From positions 124,001-188,000 of the forward strand of contig CALODM010000017.1 of assembly GCA_942492125.1 (NCBI GenBank): a stretch of 64,000 bases of DNA, read 5' to 3'. Shown here in pieces: positions 55,219-62,510 of the stretch. The DNA comes from BCD1 sp942492125. GTDB lineage: Bacteria; Bacteroidota; Bacteroidia; Chitinophagales; Saprospiraceae. The notes beneath the pieces were generated by a model. That model saw nothing but the letters and a program-made list of their open reading frames with translations, searched no databases and was not told the DNA's origin. The translations under genes and the position numbers were made by a program. The number at the start of each line of letters is the position of its first letter. Within the stretch, counting starts at the first letter, position 1.

Positions 55219-56613
55219 TTATTGTACTACTTTTACACAATACAACTGCTGCTGATCCCTGAGCAGGAGTTTGCCATCAACCAGTGCTATCGGTGCCCAG
55301 TTTTGGGTAGAACCGCCATTTCTGGATCTCCTAGCCCCCTCCTTCAACCCTCCTTCCTTCAATAATTCCGCAGAAGCGATGGGTTTGAACCCTGAAGGGT
55401 CAGGTTCGATCAGGTACAGTTTTTTCTTTCCGTCGGTGGCGAGGATCAATCCGTCGGCCAGGATCATACTGCCTTTGTCAAAAGCAGGGGTCATACCTGT
55501 TTTCCACAGGACCTCCCCATCCATGTTCATGCATACCAGGCCGTCCCGCTTATCATTCGTTGAAAATTGGGCATAAAAATGGCCGTTGTGGAGGATGGGT
55601 GGTTTGGTATGGTCTCCGAATTCATTGTGTTTGAATAATTCCGTAACCCCGTAGGTGCCATCGGTATTCTTCTCTACCTCGAGCATTACCGTGCCCAATT
55701 CATATCCGCCCACAACAATGATCTTATTGTCTCCGGCATCCAGTGCCACGGAAATAGGTAAACTATTGCCGTATTTTTCATATGCCCACCATTGTTTACC
55801 GGTAACTGGGTCAAGCCCGACAATTTTTCCGTCCTCAACGAGTGGCTGACCCCACCCGCCTCTTTTAGCGGCGGATACCATGATCACATGAGGGACTCCG
55901 GAGATTTCAATAATGGTGGGGCTGACATAACCGGTTTGTCCAAGGGAAGGTGTTTTCCACACTTCTTTCCCCGTTAATTTATCGTAGGCCACTACGCCTG
56001 CTTCCAGCGTTTGCGAAGCAATGATTACCAGGTCTTGGTAAATCAGGGGGCATTGAGAAATAGCCCATACGGGAAAACTTCCCGGTTCACGAGAGGGAAA
56101 CCCACCGGTCGCCCCGACGCCTGATGGCCCGCCATAATCCGTCCATACGTTTTTGTGCCAAACCGGCTGGTGGGTGTTGATGTCGATACAGTACAGATCC
56201 CCGAAAGGGCCGCAGCTGTAGATGTAATTACCATCCAGGGCCGGCACATTCCTTGAGCCGGGGAACATGATCTCTCCCGGAGCCTCATAAGTGAATTTCC
56301 AGAGTTCCTCGCCACTGGACAGGTCAAGGCAGCGGAGGATATCACCTACCTCGTCATCTCTGTCCAACAGGTAGGCTTTGCCGTCTCTGGCAACGGGACC
56401 GCCATAACCGATACCTACATCTACAGACCACAAGACTTCGGGCCCCTCGGCGGGCCATGTGCGCAGTATATCTTTTTGAGGAGAAGTATTGTCTCGGTCA
56501 GGACCCAAAAACTGGGGCCAATCCTGGGCAAAAGCATTGGACATGCCCCCAAGGCATAAGATTACCAATAGTGAGTTTCGGAATTTTTTTAGTTGTCGTA
56601 CGCATCCTTCCAT
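55219..56613 (-). CDS. Secreted PQQ-like beta-propeller protein, first gene of the operon
   Basis: 464 residues. The signal peptide (FRNSLLVILCLGGMSNAFAQ) precedes DWPQFLGPDRDNTSPQKD, the shared opening of this propeller set. Repeats: YLLDRDDEVGDILRCLDL, LYCIDINTHQPVWHK, VVAYDKLTGKEVWKT, IVGLDPVTGKQWWAY, LVCMNMDGEVLWKTG, and an end WAPIALVDGKLLLRDQQQLY as in its neighbour. Internal similarity to the gene 53746-55192 (same opening, blade order and C-terminal stretch) indicates a duplicated pair. Relatives include BamB-like proteins and quinoprotein dehydrogenases. Catalysis cannot be claimed from the sequence. Confidence 0.88.
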   Translation of the reverse strand: MEGCVRQLKKFRNSLLVILCLGGMSNAFAQDWPQFLGPDRDNTSPQKDILRTWPAEGPEVLWSVDVGIGYGGPVARDGKAYLLDRDDEVGDILRCLDLSSGEELWKFTYEAPGEIMFPGSRNVPALDGNYIYSCGPFGDLYCIDINTHQPVWHKNVWTDYGGPSGVGATGGFPSREPGSFPVWAISQCPLIYQDLVIIASQTLEAGVVAYDKLTGKEVWKTPSLGQTGYVSPTIIEISGVPHVIMVSAAKRGGWGQPLVEDGKIVGLDPVTGKQWWAYEKYGNSLPISVALDAGDNKIIVVGGYELGTVMLEVEKNTDGTYGVTELFKHNEFGDHTKPPILHNGHFYAQFSTNDKRDGLVCMNMDGEVLWKTGMTPAFDKGSMILADGLILATDGKKKLYLIEPDPSGFKPIASAELLKEGGLKEGARRSRNGGSTQNWAPIALVDGKLLLRDQQQLYCVKVVQ

Positions 56614-57084
56614 TGTATCAGTGTTTGATTACTTAAATCTTAAACTGTCAAGGCAAAGCTCATAACTTCTTTGCCACATGAGCTACAGACTTAGATCAGG
56701 TGCATAACGGGTGTTGTCGGAGGCTTCGGTTGCGTTATATCGGGTGTCATTTTCAATAATTATTACCGAATGCCCATTTTTTAGTTGCCCGATCGATCAG
56801 ATTGGAGCAGGATAAGTGGAAGTCCGTGATCTGAGCAGGCCTCTTTGGATGGGGATACCAGTTACAAGCTGGTTAAAATTTACTGCTGTAAGATACGAAT
56901 TTTTCTAATTTAATTCCGGGGTATAGCGGCATTTTCACGCTTTTAACATATATAGTTTTTTTGAAATAATTTTCGTTCCTGCACATCGGGCTGTAAGCAG
57001 TAACCGGACCGAAGTGGAAGGCCAGCAAAAATACCAGCTGCAACAAGTTTCCGACAAAAAGAGGGGACGAACCAGCAAATACCT
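56614..57084. other. Divergent intergenic region, no gene seen
   Basis: The 809 bases between divergent propeller genes (56614-57422) contain only a family B element (57085-57156) and a plus-strand promoter (57230-57261). This first part has no coding frame of note. The minus-strand promoter must lie here but is not obvious. Confidence 0.4.
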
Positions 57085-57156
57085 GATGAATTCCACCCTC
57101 GGTTTTTATCCGAAAGTTTACACTTTCTTGCTCAAAACCGATCCCGCCAGCGGGAT
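57085..57156. repeat. Dispersed palindromic element, family B copy 2
   Basis: ATTCCACCCTCGG at 57091 and CGATCCCGCCAGCGGGAT ending at 57156 match the ends of the copy at 10448-10513. The middle keeps the GAAAG ... CTTTC pairing but differs in sequence, as in a folded RNA under compensatory change. The right hairpin ATCCCGC-CA-GCGGGAT (57141-57156) is perfect. Confidence 0.7.
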
Positions 57157-57229
57157 ACATCAATATTTCCAATAAACTTTTACAAACGTAGAAGTGTCGG
57201 CCCGGTAACCAGAATTTTAACCTTTAAAA

Positions 57230-57261
57230 TTTGACTGGGGACCAAGTTTGAGGCATCTTTG
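57230..57261 (+). promoter_or_regulatory. Promoter, TTTG-N20-CATCTTTG
   Basis: TTTG at 57230-57233 and CATCTTTG at 57254-57261 are 20 bp apart, one mismatch from the Bacteroidota TTTG/TAnnTTTG consensus. The start would be near 57268, giving a leader of about 155 bases before the ATG at 57423. Confidence 0.5.
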
Positions 57262-57422
57262 CAGGACGATACCAGTACCGTATTTACCGGTCTGGATAGC
57301 CTTGACTCACCAGGAATGACATAACCTGCGGCTCATTCGTTTTGAACACCTCCATTTTTCCATGGTATAGTATTTTGTAGAAGATTTAACATCACTTTTT
57401 TATACGCATTGAAAAAAATATC

Positions 57423-58628
57423 ATGAAGAATTATCTTTTTTTGCTGACCTTGTTGGCTCCCTTAATTTTGTCTGCACAAACCAATATACAGTGGCGTGGT
57501 CCTGACCGCACGGGCGTTTACCATGAAGAAGGTTTGTTGAAACAATGGCCGGAAAACGGCCCGACATTAAAATGGCATTTTGATGATCTCGGTGAAGGTC
57601 ATTCTTCTGTAGCCATTGATTCTGATAAAATCTACCTGACAGGAATGAAAGGCGACAAAGGGCTTGTTTATGTCTTTGAACTTGAAGGAAAACTGTTGAA
57701 AAAAAAGGAATACGGTCCTGAGTGGAACGATAGTTACGTCGGTCCCCGGGGAACGGTAACCATAAACGATTCAAAGATCTATCTCATCTCGGGACTTGGG
57801 GTTTTGTATTGTCTTGATCAGCAATCCCTGAACCTTATCTGGAAGCGCGACTTTTTGAAGGATTATAATGCGGACAATACCAAGTGGGGGATCAATGAAG
57901 CGCCGCTTGTGGTGGATAAGATGGTCATTGCCACACCGGGCGGTGCAACAGGTAATATTGTGGCTTTTGATAAAAACACAGGTAAGACAATCTGGTCATC
58001 CCCCGGAGAGGGAGATAAGGCGGCTTATTGTTCTCCGCTTTATTTGGACGACCAGGAAGTACCGCAAATTGTTACGCATACGGCGGATCATATTATTGGG
58101 GTAGAAGCGAGCACCGGGAAAAAGCTGTGGTCTTACCCCCAGCCAAATCGTTATTCCGTCCATGCGAACACCCCGGTTTACCATAAAAACATGCTCCTTT
58201 GTACCAGTGGATACGGAAAAGGTTCTGTGATGCTCCGCTTGACTGATGGCGGGCGGCATGTGGAGAAAGTATGGGAATCCGGTGAATTGGACAATCGCAT
58301 CGGCGGCATGGTTAAGGTGGGGAAATACATCTACGGATCAGGTGACAGCAATCGTTACTGGTTCTGTGCCGACTGGCAGACCGGAGAGATCAAATTCAAG
58401 CAAAGCGGCTACGCCAACGGCAATATCATTGCCAATCAGGATATGCTTTACTGTTATACCGACCGTGGGAATATGTTATTGGCCAGAGCCACCCCTGAAA
58501 AATTTGATGTCGTCAGTAAATTCCGGGTTACCTACGGGACTGCACAACACTGGGCGCACACGGTATTATACAAGGGCCTGATGCTGGTGCGGCATGGAAA
58601 TTCGGTAATGGCTTATGAAGTTCGATGA
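57423..58628 (+). CDS. Secreted PQQ-like beta-propeller protein, divergently transcribed
   Basis: 401 residues. The signal peptide (MKNYLFLLTLLAPLILSAQ) precedes TNIQWRGPDRTGVYHEEGLL, again the RGPDRxG opening. Blades: VYVFELEGKLLKKKEY, LYCLDQQSLNLIWKRDF, IVAFDKNTGKTIWSS, IIGVEASTGKKLWSY, YWFCADWQTGEIKFKQ and NMLLARATPEKFDVVSKF. It resembles the propellers on the other side of the intergenic region, so the locus holds five of this type. It has its own promoter and appears monocistronic. An extracytoplasmic binding or electron-transfer role is inferred from context only. Confidence 0.88.
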   Translation: MKNYLFLLTLLAPLILSAQTNIQWRGPDRTGVYHEEGLLKQWPENGPTLKWHFDDLGEGHSSVAIDSDKIYLTGMKGDKGLVYVFELEGKLLKKKEYGPEWNDSYVGPRGTVTINDSKIYLISGLGVLYCLDQQSLNLIWKRDFLKDYNADNTKWGINEAPLVVDKMVIATPGGATGNIVAFDKNTGKTIWSSPGEGDKAAYCSPLYLDDQEVPQIVTHTADHIIGVEASTGKKLWSYPQPNRYSVHANTPVYHKNMLLCTSGYGKGSVMLRLTDGGRHVEKVWESGELDNRIGGMVKVGKYIYGSGDSNRYWFCADWQTGEIKFKQSGYANGNIIANQDMLYCYTDRGNMLLARATPEKFDVVSKFRVTYGTAQHWAHTVLYKGLMLVRHGNSVMAYEVR

Positions 58629-58677
58629 GGGGTATTTGATTTTGCGAAAAAAATTAGGAGAAGGATTTTACTTTGGA

Positions 58678-58780
58678 TCTGTCAAGCTGATGCCTTGATC
58701 ACTACAACCTCGGGTCTAACTTGAAGTTAGGGCCCAGGTTGCTAACCGTTATTTTAAGCTTTTAGTTTGAAATGCATAGG
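58678..58780. repeat. Dispersed palindrome family A, longest copy
   Basis: TCAAGCTGATGCCTTGATCA at 58682 is followed by CTACAACCTCGGGTCTAACT, then CTAACCGTTATTTTAAGCTT. The first and second parts match 37442-37498 and the last matches 37570-37592, so a full unit is about 100 bases. It starts about 50 bases after the propeller stop. Confidence 0.7.
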
Positions 58781-59047
58781 TTCATTCTGTATGCTAATAA
58801 CATCCGGAGCTTGAAAACCATTCTTTTCAGGAAGGTTTTCCGATCGATTGAAATCGGTAGGCTTAAAAAAGGGGATGAGGGGTATCATTTTATATCTGAA
58901 AATATTTTTCAATTTAAAACCGAGGGACGGATTTATCACTTACTTCCCATTGGCCTAATTGATTCAATTCAGAGTGAATTCTCCCAATTTATTGAAATAG
59001 AAGATAAAGGTACAAGATGGAATATAGTTTCTGTTGGTTGGAAATAA
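58772..59047 (+). CDS. Unknown small ORF at the end of a repeat
   Basis: 91 residues, starting inside the tail of the family A repeat. It is basic and hydrophobic in places (RSLKTILFRKVFRSIEIGRL, IYHLLPIGLIDSIQSEFSQF). There is no clear ribosome site and no domain. It could be a small gene, a remnant or repeat-derived reading frame. Confidence 0.3.
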   Translation: MHRFILYANNIRSLKTILFRKVFRSIEIGRLKKGDEGYHFISENIFQFKTEGRIYHLLPIGLIDSIQSEFSQFIEIEDKGTRWNIVSVGWK

Positions 59048-59065
59048 TCTTTTTTGGTATTGAAT

Positions 59066-59099
59066 TAAAAAATCCCAGGTCACAACCGCAGCCTGGGAT
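59066..59099 (-). terminator. Rho-independent terminator, minus strand
   Basis: ATCCCAGG (59072-59079) pairs with CCTGGGAT (59092-59099) across a 12-base loop; on the minus strand TTTTTT follows. It points to a minus-strand transcript ending here, 22 bases past the stop of the short ORF at 59121-59201. Confidence 0.65.
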
Positions 59100-59120
59100 C
59101 AAAAAAGATTTGAAAATAAA

Positions 59121-59201
59121 TTACAACTTCTGAAAGGCCTTCCCAAGGTCATAAATATACCTGTCTCTGGGGCCAAATAAACCCATGCCCATTTCTTCCA
59201 T
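59121..59201 (-). CDS. Very short ORF ahead of a strong terminator
   Basis: 26 residues (MEEMGMGLFGPRDRYIYDL then GKAFQKL). The frame extends upstream through AT-rich sequence, but the composition becomes protein-like only here. The terminator just downstream supports transcription. It could be a small peptide gene or the end of a lost gene. It lies divergent from the AbiEi-Fic gene. Confidence 0.3.
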   Translation of the reverse strand: MEEMGMGLFGPRDRYIYDLGKAFQKL

Positions 59202-59245
59202 GGTCTCGTTTTTAGTTGCATAAGTGAAAGAAATAACTTTATTTT

Positions 59246-59341
59246 GCACTAAAATATAATTTTCACACAACAATAAGATATAAAAAATAAACAGCGTTAA
59301 AGTATAATTAAAGTACAGCATTAAAATATAATGTTTAACCA
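59246..59341. repeat. 24-bp direct repeats (four units) at the AbiEi-Fic promoter
   Basis: GCACTAAAATATAAT (59246), ACAATAAGATATAAA (59270, degenerate), GCGTTAAAGTATAAT (59294) and GCATTAAAATATAAT (59318) start exactly 24 bases apart, and each unit ends in ACA or CCA. The last unit runs into the ATG at 59341. Regular spacing beside a gene with a predicted DNA-binding domain suggests iteron-like operators for autoregulation. The AT-rich core also resembles promoter sequence. Confidence 0.65.
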
Positions 59342-60873
59342 TGGCTACCCCCAACGAAAAAATAGCGGCTTCACTAAAGGAGCTTAAAAAACTCCAGGAT
59401 AGAGGCATTATTGCCATTCATTCCTCTGAATTGAGCAGGACTCATAAAGAACGCTTGTTGATGAACGGATTTATTCGGGAGGTGCTGCGGGGGTGGTATA
59501 TTGCCGTGCCTCCCGAGGAGGGGAAAGGGGATAGCACTTCCTGGTTTACTGCCTTTTGGGCTTTTTGTTCCAGGTATCTTGAAAACAGGTATGGCAGCAA
59601 TTATTGTCTTTCGGCAGAGCAGTCGTTGTTGTTGCATGTCGGCAATACATCAGTACCGCATCAATTGATCGTCAGAGCACCGGAAGGTACCAATTCGATA
59701 ACGAATCTTCCATTTGATACTTCATTGTATATCATGAGGTCGCCTTTGCCTGAGAATGCTCAGATTGAAATAGTGGATGGGCTTAGGTTGACAAATTTGG
59801 CGTCCTCGTTGATTTATAGCAGTCCAATACTGTTTCAGAAAAATACTGCTGAGGTTCGTACGGCCCTTTTGATGATCAGGGATGCGTCAGATATATTGAA
59901 TATTCTCCTGGGAAAAGGGCACTCCGTAATTGCCGGCAGATTGGCAGGCGCATTTAGGAATAATGGCCAGGTCAAAATTGCAGATGATATTTTAAAAACA
60001 ATGAGGGCCGTCGGGTATGATGTAAGAGAAACGGATCCTTTTCAGTCTCAGGTTCCTTTCAAGTTTAATTTAGAAGATCGTTCGCCCCATGTGAATCGTT
60101 TAAGATTGATGTGGCATAATATGAGGACTGTTGTTTTGGAGGTATTTCCTAAGCCAAAGGAAAAGGCTGTGGGTAATGAGCGGTATTTACAATTGATTGA
60201 AGAACTTTATGCCACAGATGCTTATCATTCATTGTCCATTGAAAGATACAGGGTGACACCAGAGTTAATTGAGAGAGTGAGACAAGGTAAATGGAACATT
60301 GAATCAAATGAGAAAGATCGTCAGCAGCGGGATGCCATGGCCGCCAGAGGATATTGGGAGGCTTTTAGGGAAGTGAAATCAAGTGTTCAGCGAGTTTTAG
60401 CAGATGACAACCCTGGGATTGTGGCTGAGGAGGATCATGGAGATTGGTACAGAGCGCTATTTGCCCCCAGTGTGAGGGCTGGTTTATTACGACCTGCTGA
60501 CCTGGCTGGATACCGGGTGGGGCAGGTGTTTATCGGTCAATCAAAATACACGCCACCAACCAAAGATGCAGTACGGGATTTGATGCCTGTTTTGTTTGAG
60601 TTGCTTCAGGAAGAGCAGGAGGCAGGCGTAAGCGCAGTTTTGGGGCATTTCTTTTTCGTATTTATTCACCCCTACATGGATGGCAATGGCCGTATGGGGC
60701 GATTTTTGATGAATGTGATGTTGGCTTCGGGTGGTTACCCCTGGACGATCATTCCCGTACAGCAGCGCGACATTTACATGGAGGCTTTGGAAAATGCCAG
60801 TGTCGATGGCGACATAAAACCTTTTGCTGAGTATATTGGAAAACTGGTAAGTCTCCCCAGCCCGGAGTTGTAA
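59341..60873 (+). CDS. AbiEi-like winged helix fused to a Fic AMPylase domain
   Basis: 510 residues. The N-terminal part (about 1-200) resembles AbiEi-type antitoxin/regulator folds (KKLQDRGIIAIHSSELSR, GFIREVLRGWYIAVPPEEG, DGLRLTNLASSLIYSSPILF). The C-terminal Fic domain holds the active motif HPYMDGNGRMGR (consensus HPFxDGNGRxGR), so transfer of AMP or another nucleotide group to a target protein is possible. A segment SLSIERYRVT, ahead of the Fic core, matches the self-inhibition helix of class II Fic proteins, with Arg where Gly/Asn is usual. Fic proteins act as toxins, regulators or modification enzymes. With the N-terminal DNA-binding fold and the 24-bp repeats directly upstream, autoregulation is likely. 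No separate antitoxin gene is seen. Confidence 0.88.
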   Translation: MATPNEKIAASLKELKKLQDRGIIAIHSSELSRTHKERLLMNGFIREVLRGWYIAVPPEEGKGDSTSWFTAFWAFCSRYLENRYGSNYCLSAEQSLLLHVGNTSVPHQLIVRAPEGTNSITNLPFDTSLYIMRSPLPENAQIEIVDGLRLTNLASSLIYSSPILFQKNTAEVRTALLMIRDASDILNILLGKGHSVIAGRLAGAFRNNGQVKIADDILKTMRAVGYDVRETDPFQSQVPFKFNLEDRSPHVNRLRLMWHNMRTVVLEVFPKPKEKAVGNERYLQLIEELYATDAYHSLSIERYRVTPELIERVRQGKWNIESNEKDRQQRDAMAARGYWEAFREVKSSVQRVLADDNPGIVAEEDHGDWYRALFAPSVRAGLLRPADLAGYRVGQVFIGQSKYTPPTKDAVRDLMPVLFELLQEEQEAGVSAVLGHFFFVFIHPYMDGNGRMGRFLMNVMLASGGYPWTIIPVQQRDIYMEALENASVDGDIKPFAEYIGKLVSLPSPEL

Positions 60874-61080
60874 AAGTACCTGGACTCGTTAGTAAAAACC
60901 TTCAGGCTTCCACTTAATATGCTTACATCCTATACCTGCTAAGCAATGGAAACTCTTTTCAGCAATAGAGATGTCTTTTTAGAGGCGTAAGCAATTCCGG
61001 CTGCAAGCTTGAATTAACGGAGTTTAAGATTGTTTTCTGGAACTCTACGTGACCGATTGAAATCGGCCGGTACGGGCAAT

Positions 61081-61110
61081 AAAAAAAGCCCTGAATTGCT
61101 TCAGAGCTTT
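61081..61110 (-). terminator. Rho-independent terminator of tRNA-Gln
   Basis: On the minus strand AGCTCTGAA-GCAA-TTCAGGGCT forms a nine-pair stem with one G-U pair (61087-61108), followed by TTTTTTT. It lies directly after the tRNA 3' end. The preceding 60874-61080 shows no gene. Confidence 0.85.
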
Positions 61111-61112
61111 TG

Positions 61113-61183
61113 CAGACCCACAAGGACTCGAACCTTGACTGACAGGACCAAAACCTGGAGTGCTACCATTACACTATGGGTCT
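61113..61183 (-). tRNA. tRNA-Gln (anticodon TTG)
   Basis: On the minus strand AGACCCA pairs with TGGGTCT as the acceptor stem. The D arm is GTGTAATGGTAGCAC, the anticodon loop TTTTGGT has TTG at positions 34-36, and the T arm is CAAGGTTCGAGTCCTTG. The discriminator is G and CCA is not encoded. One mismatch closes the anticodon stem (CCAGG opposite CCTGT), which might be a base error. The layout matches bacterial tRNA-Gln genes with the GTGTAATGGTAGCAC D arm. Confidence 0.93.
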
Positions 61184-61296
61184 ATCCACTTTAAAGGAAG
61201 CGTCCCTCCTTCGAAAAGCGATGCAAATTTATAACAAAAAACCATTCCAAAAAAGTTCCTGTGAATATTTTTTTCTTCAGAATGAAAAAAGATTGT

Positions 61297-61377
61297 AAAC
61301 CTCCGGGGTTTTTCACCTTCAAATGTTGTATTGGTAGCCGAAATGTACAATGGTCGGAATGGAAACCTCGGAGGTTT
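61297..61377. repeat. Inverted repeat AAACCTCCGGGGTTT / AAACCTCGGAGGTTT
   Basis: Arms at 61297-61311 and 61363-61377 are complementary with one mismatch; the right arm is itself a palindrome. It lies in the 351-base gap between the tRNA and the next gene, beside the terminator at 61378-61421. No gene is seen here. Confidence 0.55.
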
Positions 61378-61421
61378 AAAAAAAAGTGGCCGGAAGCAAA
61401 ACGCTGCTATTGCCTCCGGCC
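61378..61421 (-). terminator. Rho-independent terminator of the 61535-62122 gene
   Basis: GGCCGGAAGCAA (61388-61399) and TTGCCTCCGGCC (61410-61421) form a 12-base stem with one mismatch. On the minus strand a T tract follows (61378-61385). It lies 114 bases past the stop. Confidence 0.7.
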
Positions 61422-61534
61422 GGATTCCATGGTTTTCAGAGAGATCGTTTTTAAAAGGTCAGGTGATTTCCGGGTCAGGTTGCCAGGCTGAATTCTGCCA
61501 AGTGCTACTGCAGACTGGTACTGCCAACTAAACC

Positions 61535-62122
61535 CTACCAATCATCCATGCCGCTGAAGCCGCCGAAACGGAAAGTGATCACACCTACCGGGGAAGAATA
61601 ATCTTCATTGGTCAACCCGGGCATCTTGCTGACGCCGCTGACAATGCGGTAACCGCCGGTAAAACCGATGTGCATGAATTTGGTCACGTTCAACTCTATT
61701 CCGATTTCCGGAATGAGGCTCATGATGTTGTCGGTGTATTTGGCATCGTCGTCTAAGAGGAGTTTGGTTTTACCCCAGCCAATCTTGAGGCTGCTGTAAA
61801 AATGGAGCAGTTTGTAGGGTTTTTGAACGTATCCCATCCACAAACCACCGTGTTTGAAGCGGATGTCGTAATTCTCCCCTTCATAATCGTATTCCGGGAA
61901 ACTGGTGCCCATCCCGTAACCGCCTAGAAAGAAGTTGTTGAGTACCAGGGCTCCACCACCACCGATGTCGGCAGTCAATTGTCCATTGATTTCACTGAAT
62001 TCAAGGATAGGAGCCCCAAATGCGCCCGTGAATCTCAAGTCATCAATTAATGTTTCTTCCTGGGCATTGGCCAGGTTCATTCCCAAAAAGATCAATAATC
62101 CTAAGGTCAGTATTTTTTTCAT
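61535..62122 (-). CDS. Small outer membrane-type beta-barrel protein
   Basis: 195 residues from ATG 62122 (MKKILTLGLLIFLGMNLANA, a signal peptide). The mature part has alternating aromatic and Gly strands (FTGAFGAPILEFSEINGQL, ALVLNNFFLGGYGMGTSF, LLHFYSSLKIGWGKTKLLL, FMHIGFTGGYRIVSGVS) and ends VGVITFRFGGFSGMDDW, like small outer membrane barrels of about eight strands. Codons upstream of 62122 in the same frame lack a credible N-terminus, so the start is set at the signal peptide. It is monocistronic with a good terminator. The ligand is unknown. Confidence 0.7.
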   Translation of the reverse strand: MKKILTLGLLIFLGMNLANAQEETLIDDLRFTGAFGAPILEFSEINGQLTADIGGGGALVLNNFFLGGYGMGTSFPEYDYEGENYDIRFKHGGLWMGYVQKPYKLLHFYSSLKIGWGKTKLLLDDDAKYTDNIMSLIPEIGIELNVTKFMHIGFTGGYRIVSGVSKMPGLTNEDYSSPVGVITFRFGGFSGMDDW

Positions 62123-62194
62123 GTTTGTGATGATTTTTTTATTTACTATGAATATTACTACGACAAGGTGCCGCCTTTCCACCCTAAAGCCATG

Positions 62195-62226
62195 CAAAGG
62201 CAAAACCTTGAATAATTTCCCCGCAA
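62195..62226 (-). promoter_or_regulatory. Possible promoter of the 61535-62122 gene, TTG-N21-TGCCTTTG
   Basis: On the minus strand TTG (62224-62226) and TGCCTTTG (62195-62202) are 21 bp apart, one mismatch from the -7 box. The leader would be about 70 bases. The rest of the 62123-62510 gap shows no gene. Confidence 0.35.
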
Positions 62227-62510
62227 GCCGTTGCCCGTACGCCGTCCACCGCAGGCCGCCAACGTCACATACCTTGAAGATGAAAAAAATCACTCTTTCC
62301 CCCTATGCCTAGCAGCAAATTTTATTCGCCCGGCGTTCATTAATCAGAGAGCAGGTTTTAAACAGTACTTGGTAATATTTGTTAAATTATCTATGTATTT
62401 GAGACGACCGGTAAACGTTAAAAATTTCGCATATTACCGGATATTCTATAATTTAGGGTTTTGTAACCATTTGATTTGAGTGCTGCTTATATACCAAATG
62501 CCTGTTTTTG

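Noticed and set aside
58754..58939. 61-codon minus-strand frame
   Set aside because: It overlaps a family A repeat and the plus-strand frame at 58772, and has no ribosome site; neither strand can be preferred with confidence.
59246..59341. Possible CRISPR or plasmid replication iterons
   Set aside because: Only four contiguous 24-bp units with no unique spacers, and the neighbour is a Fic protein, not a replication initiator.
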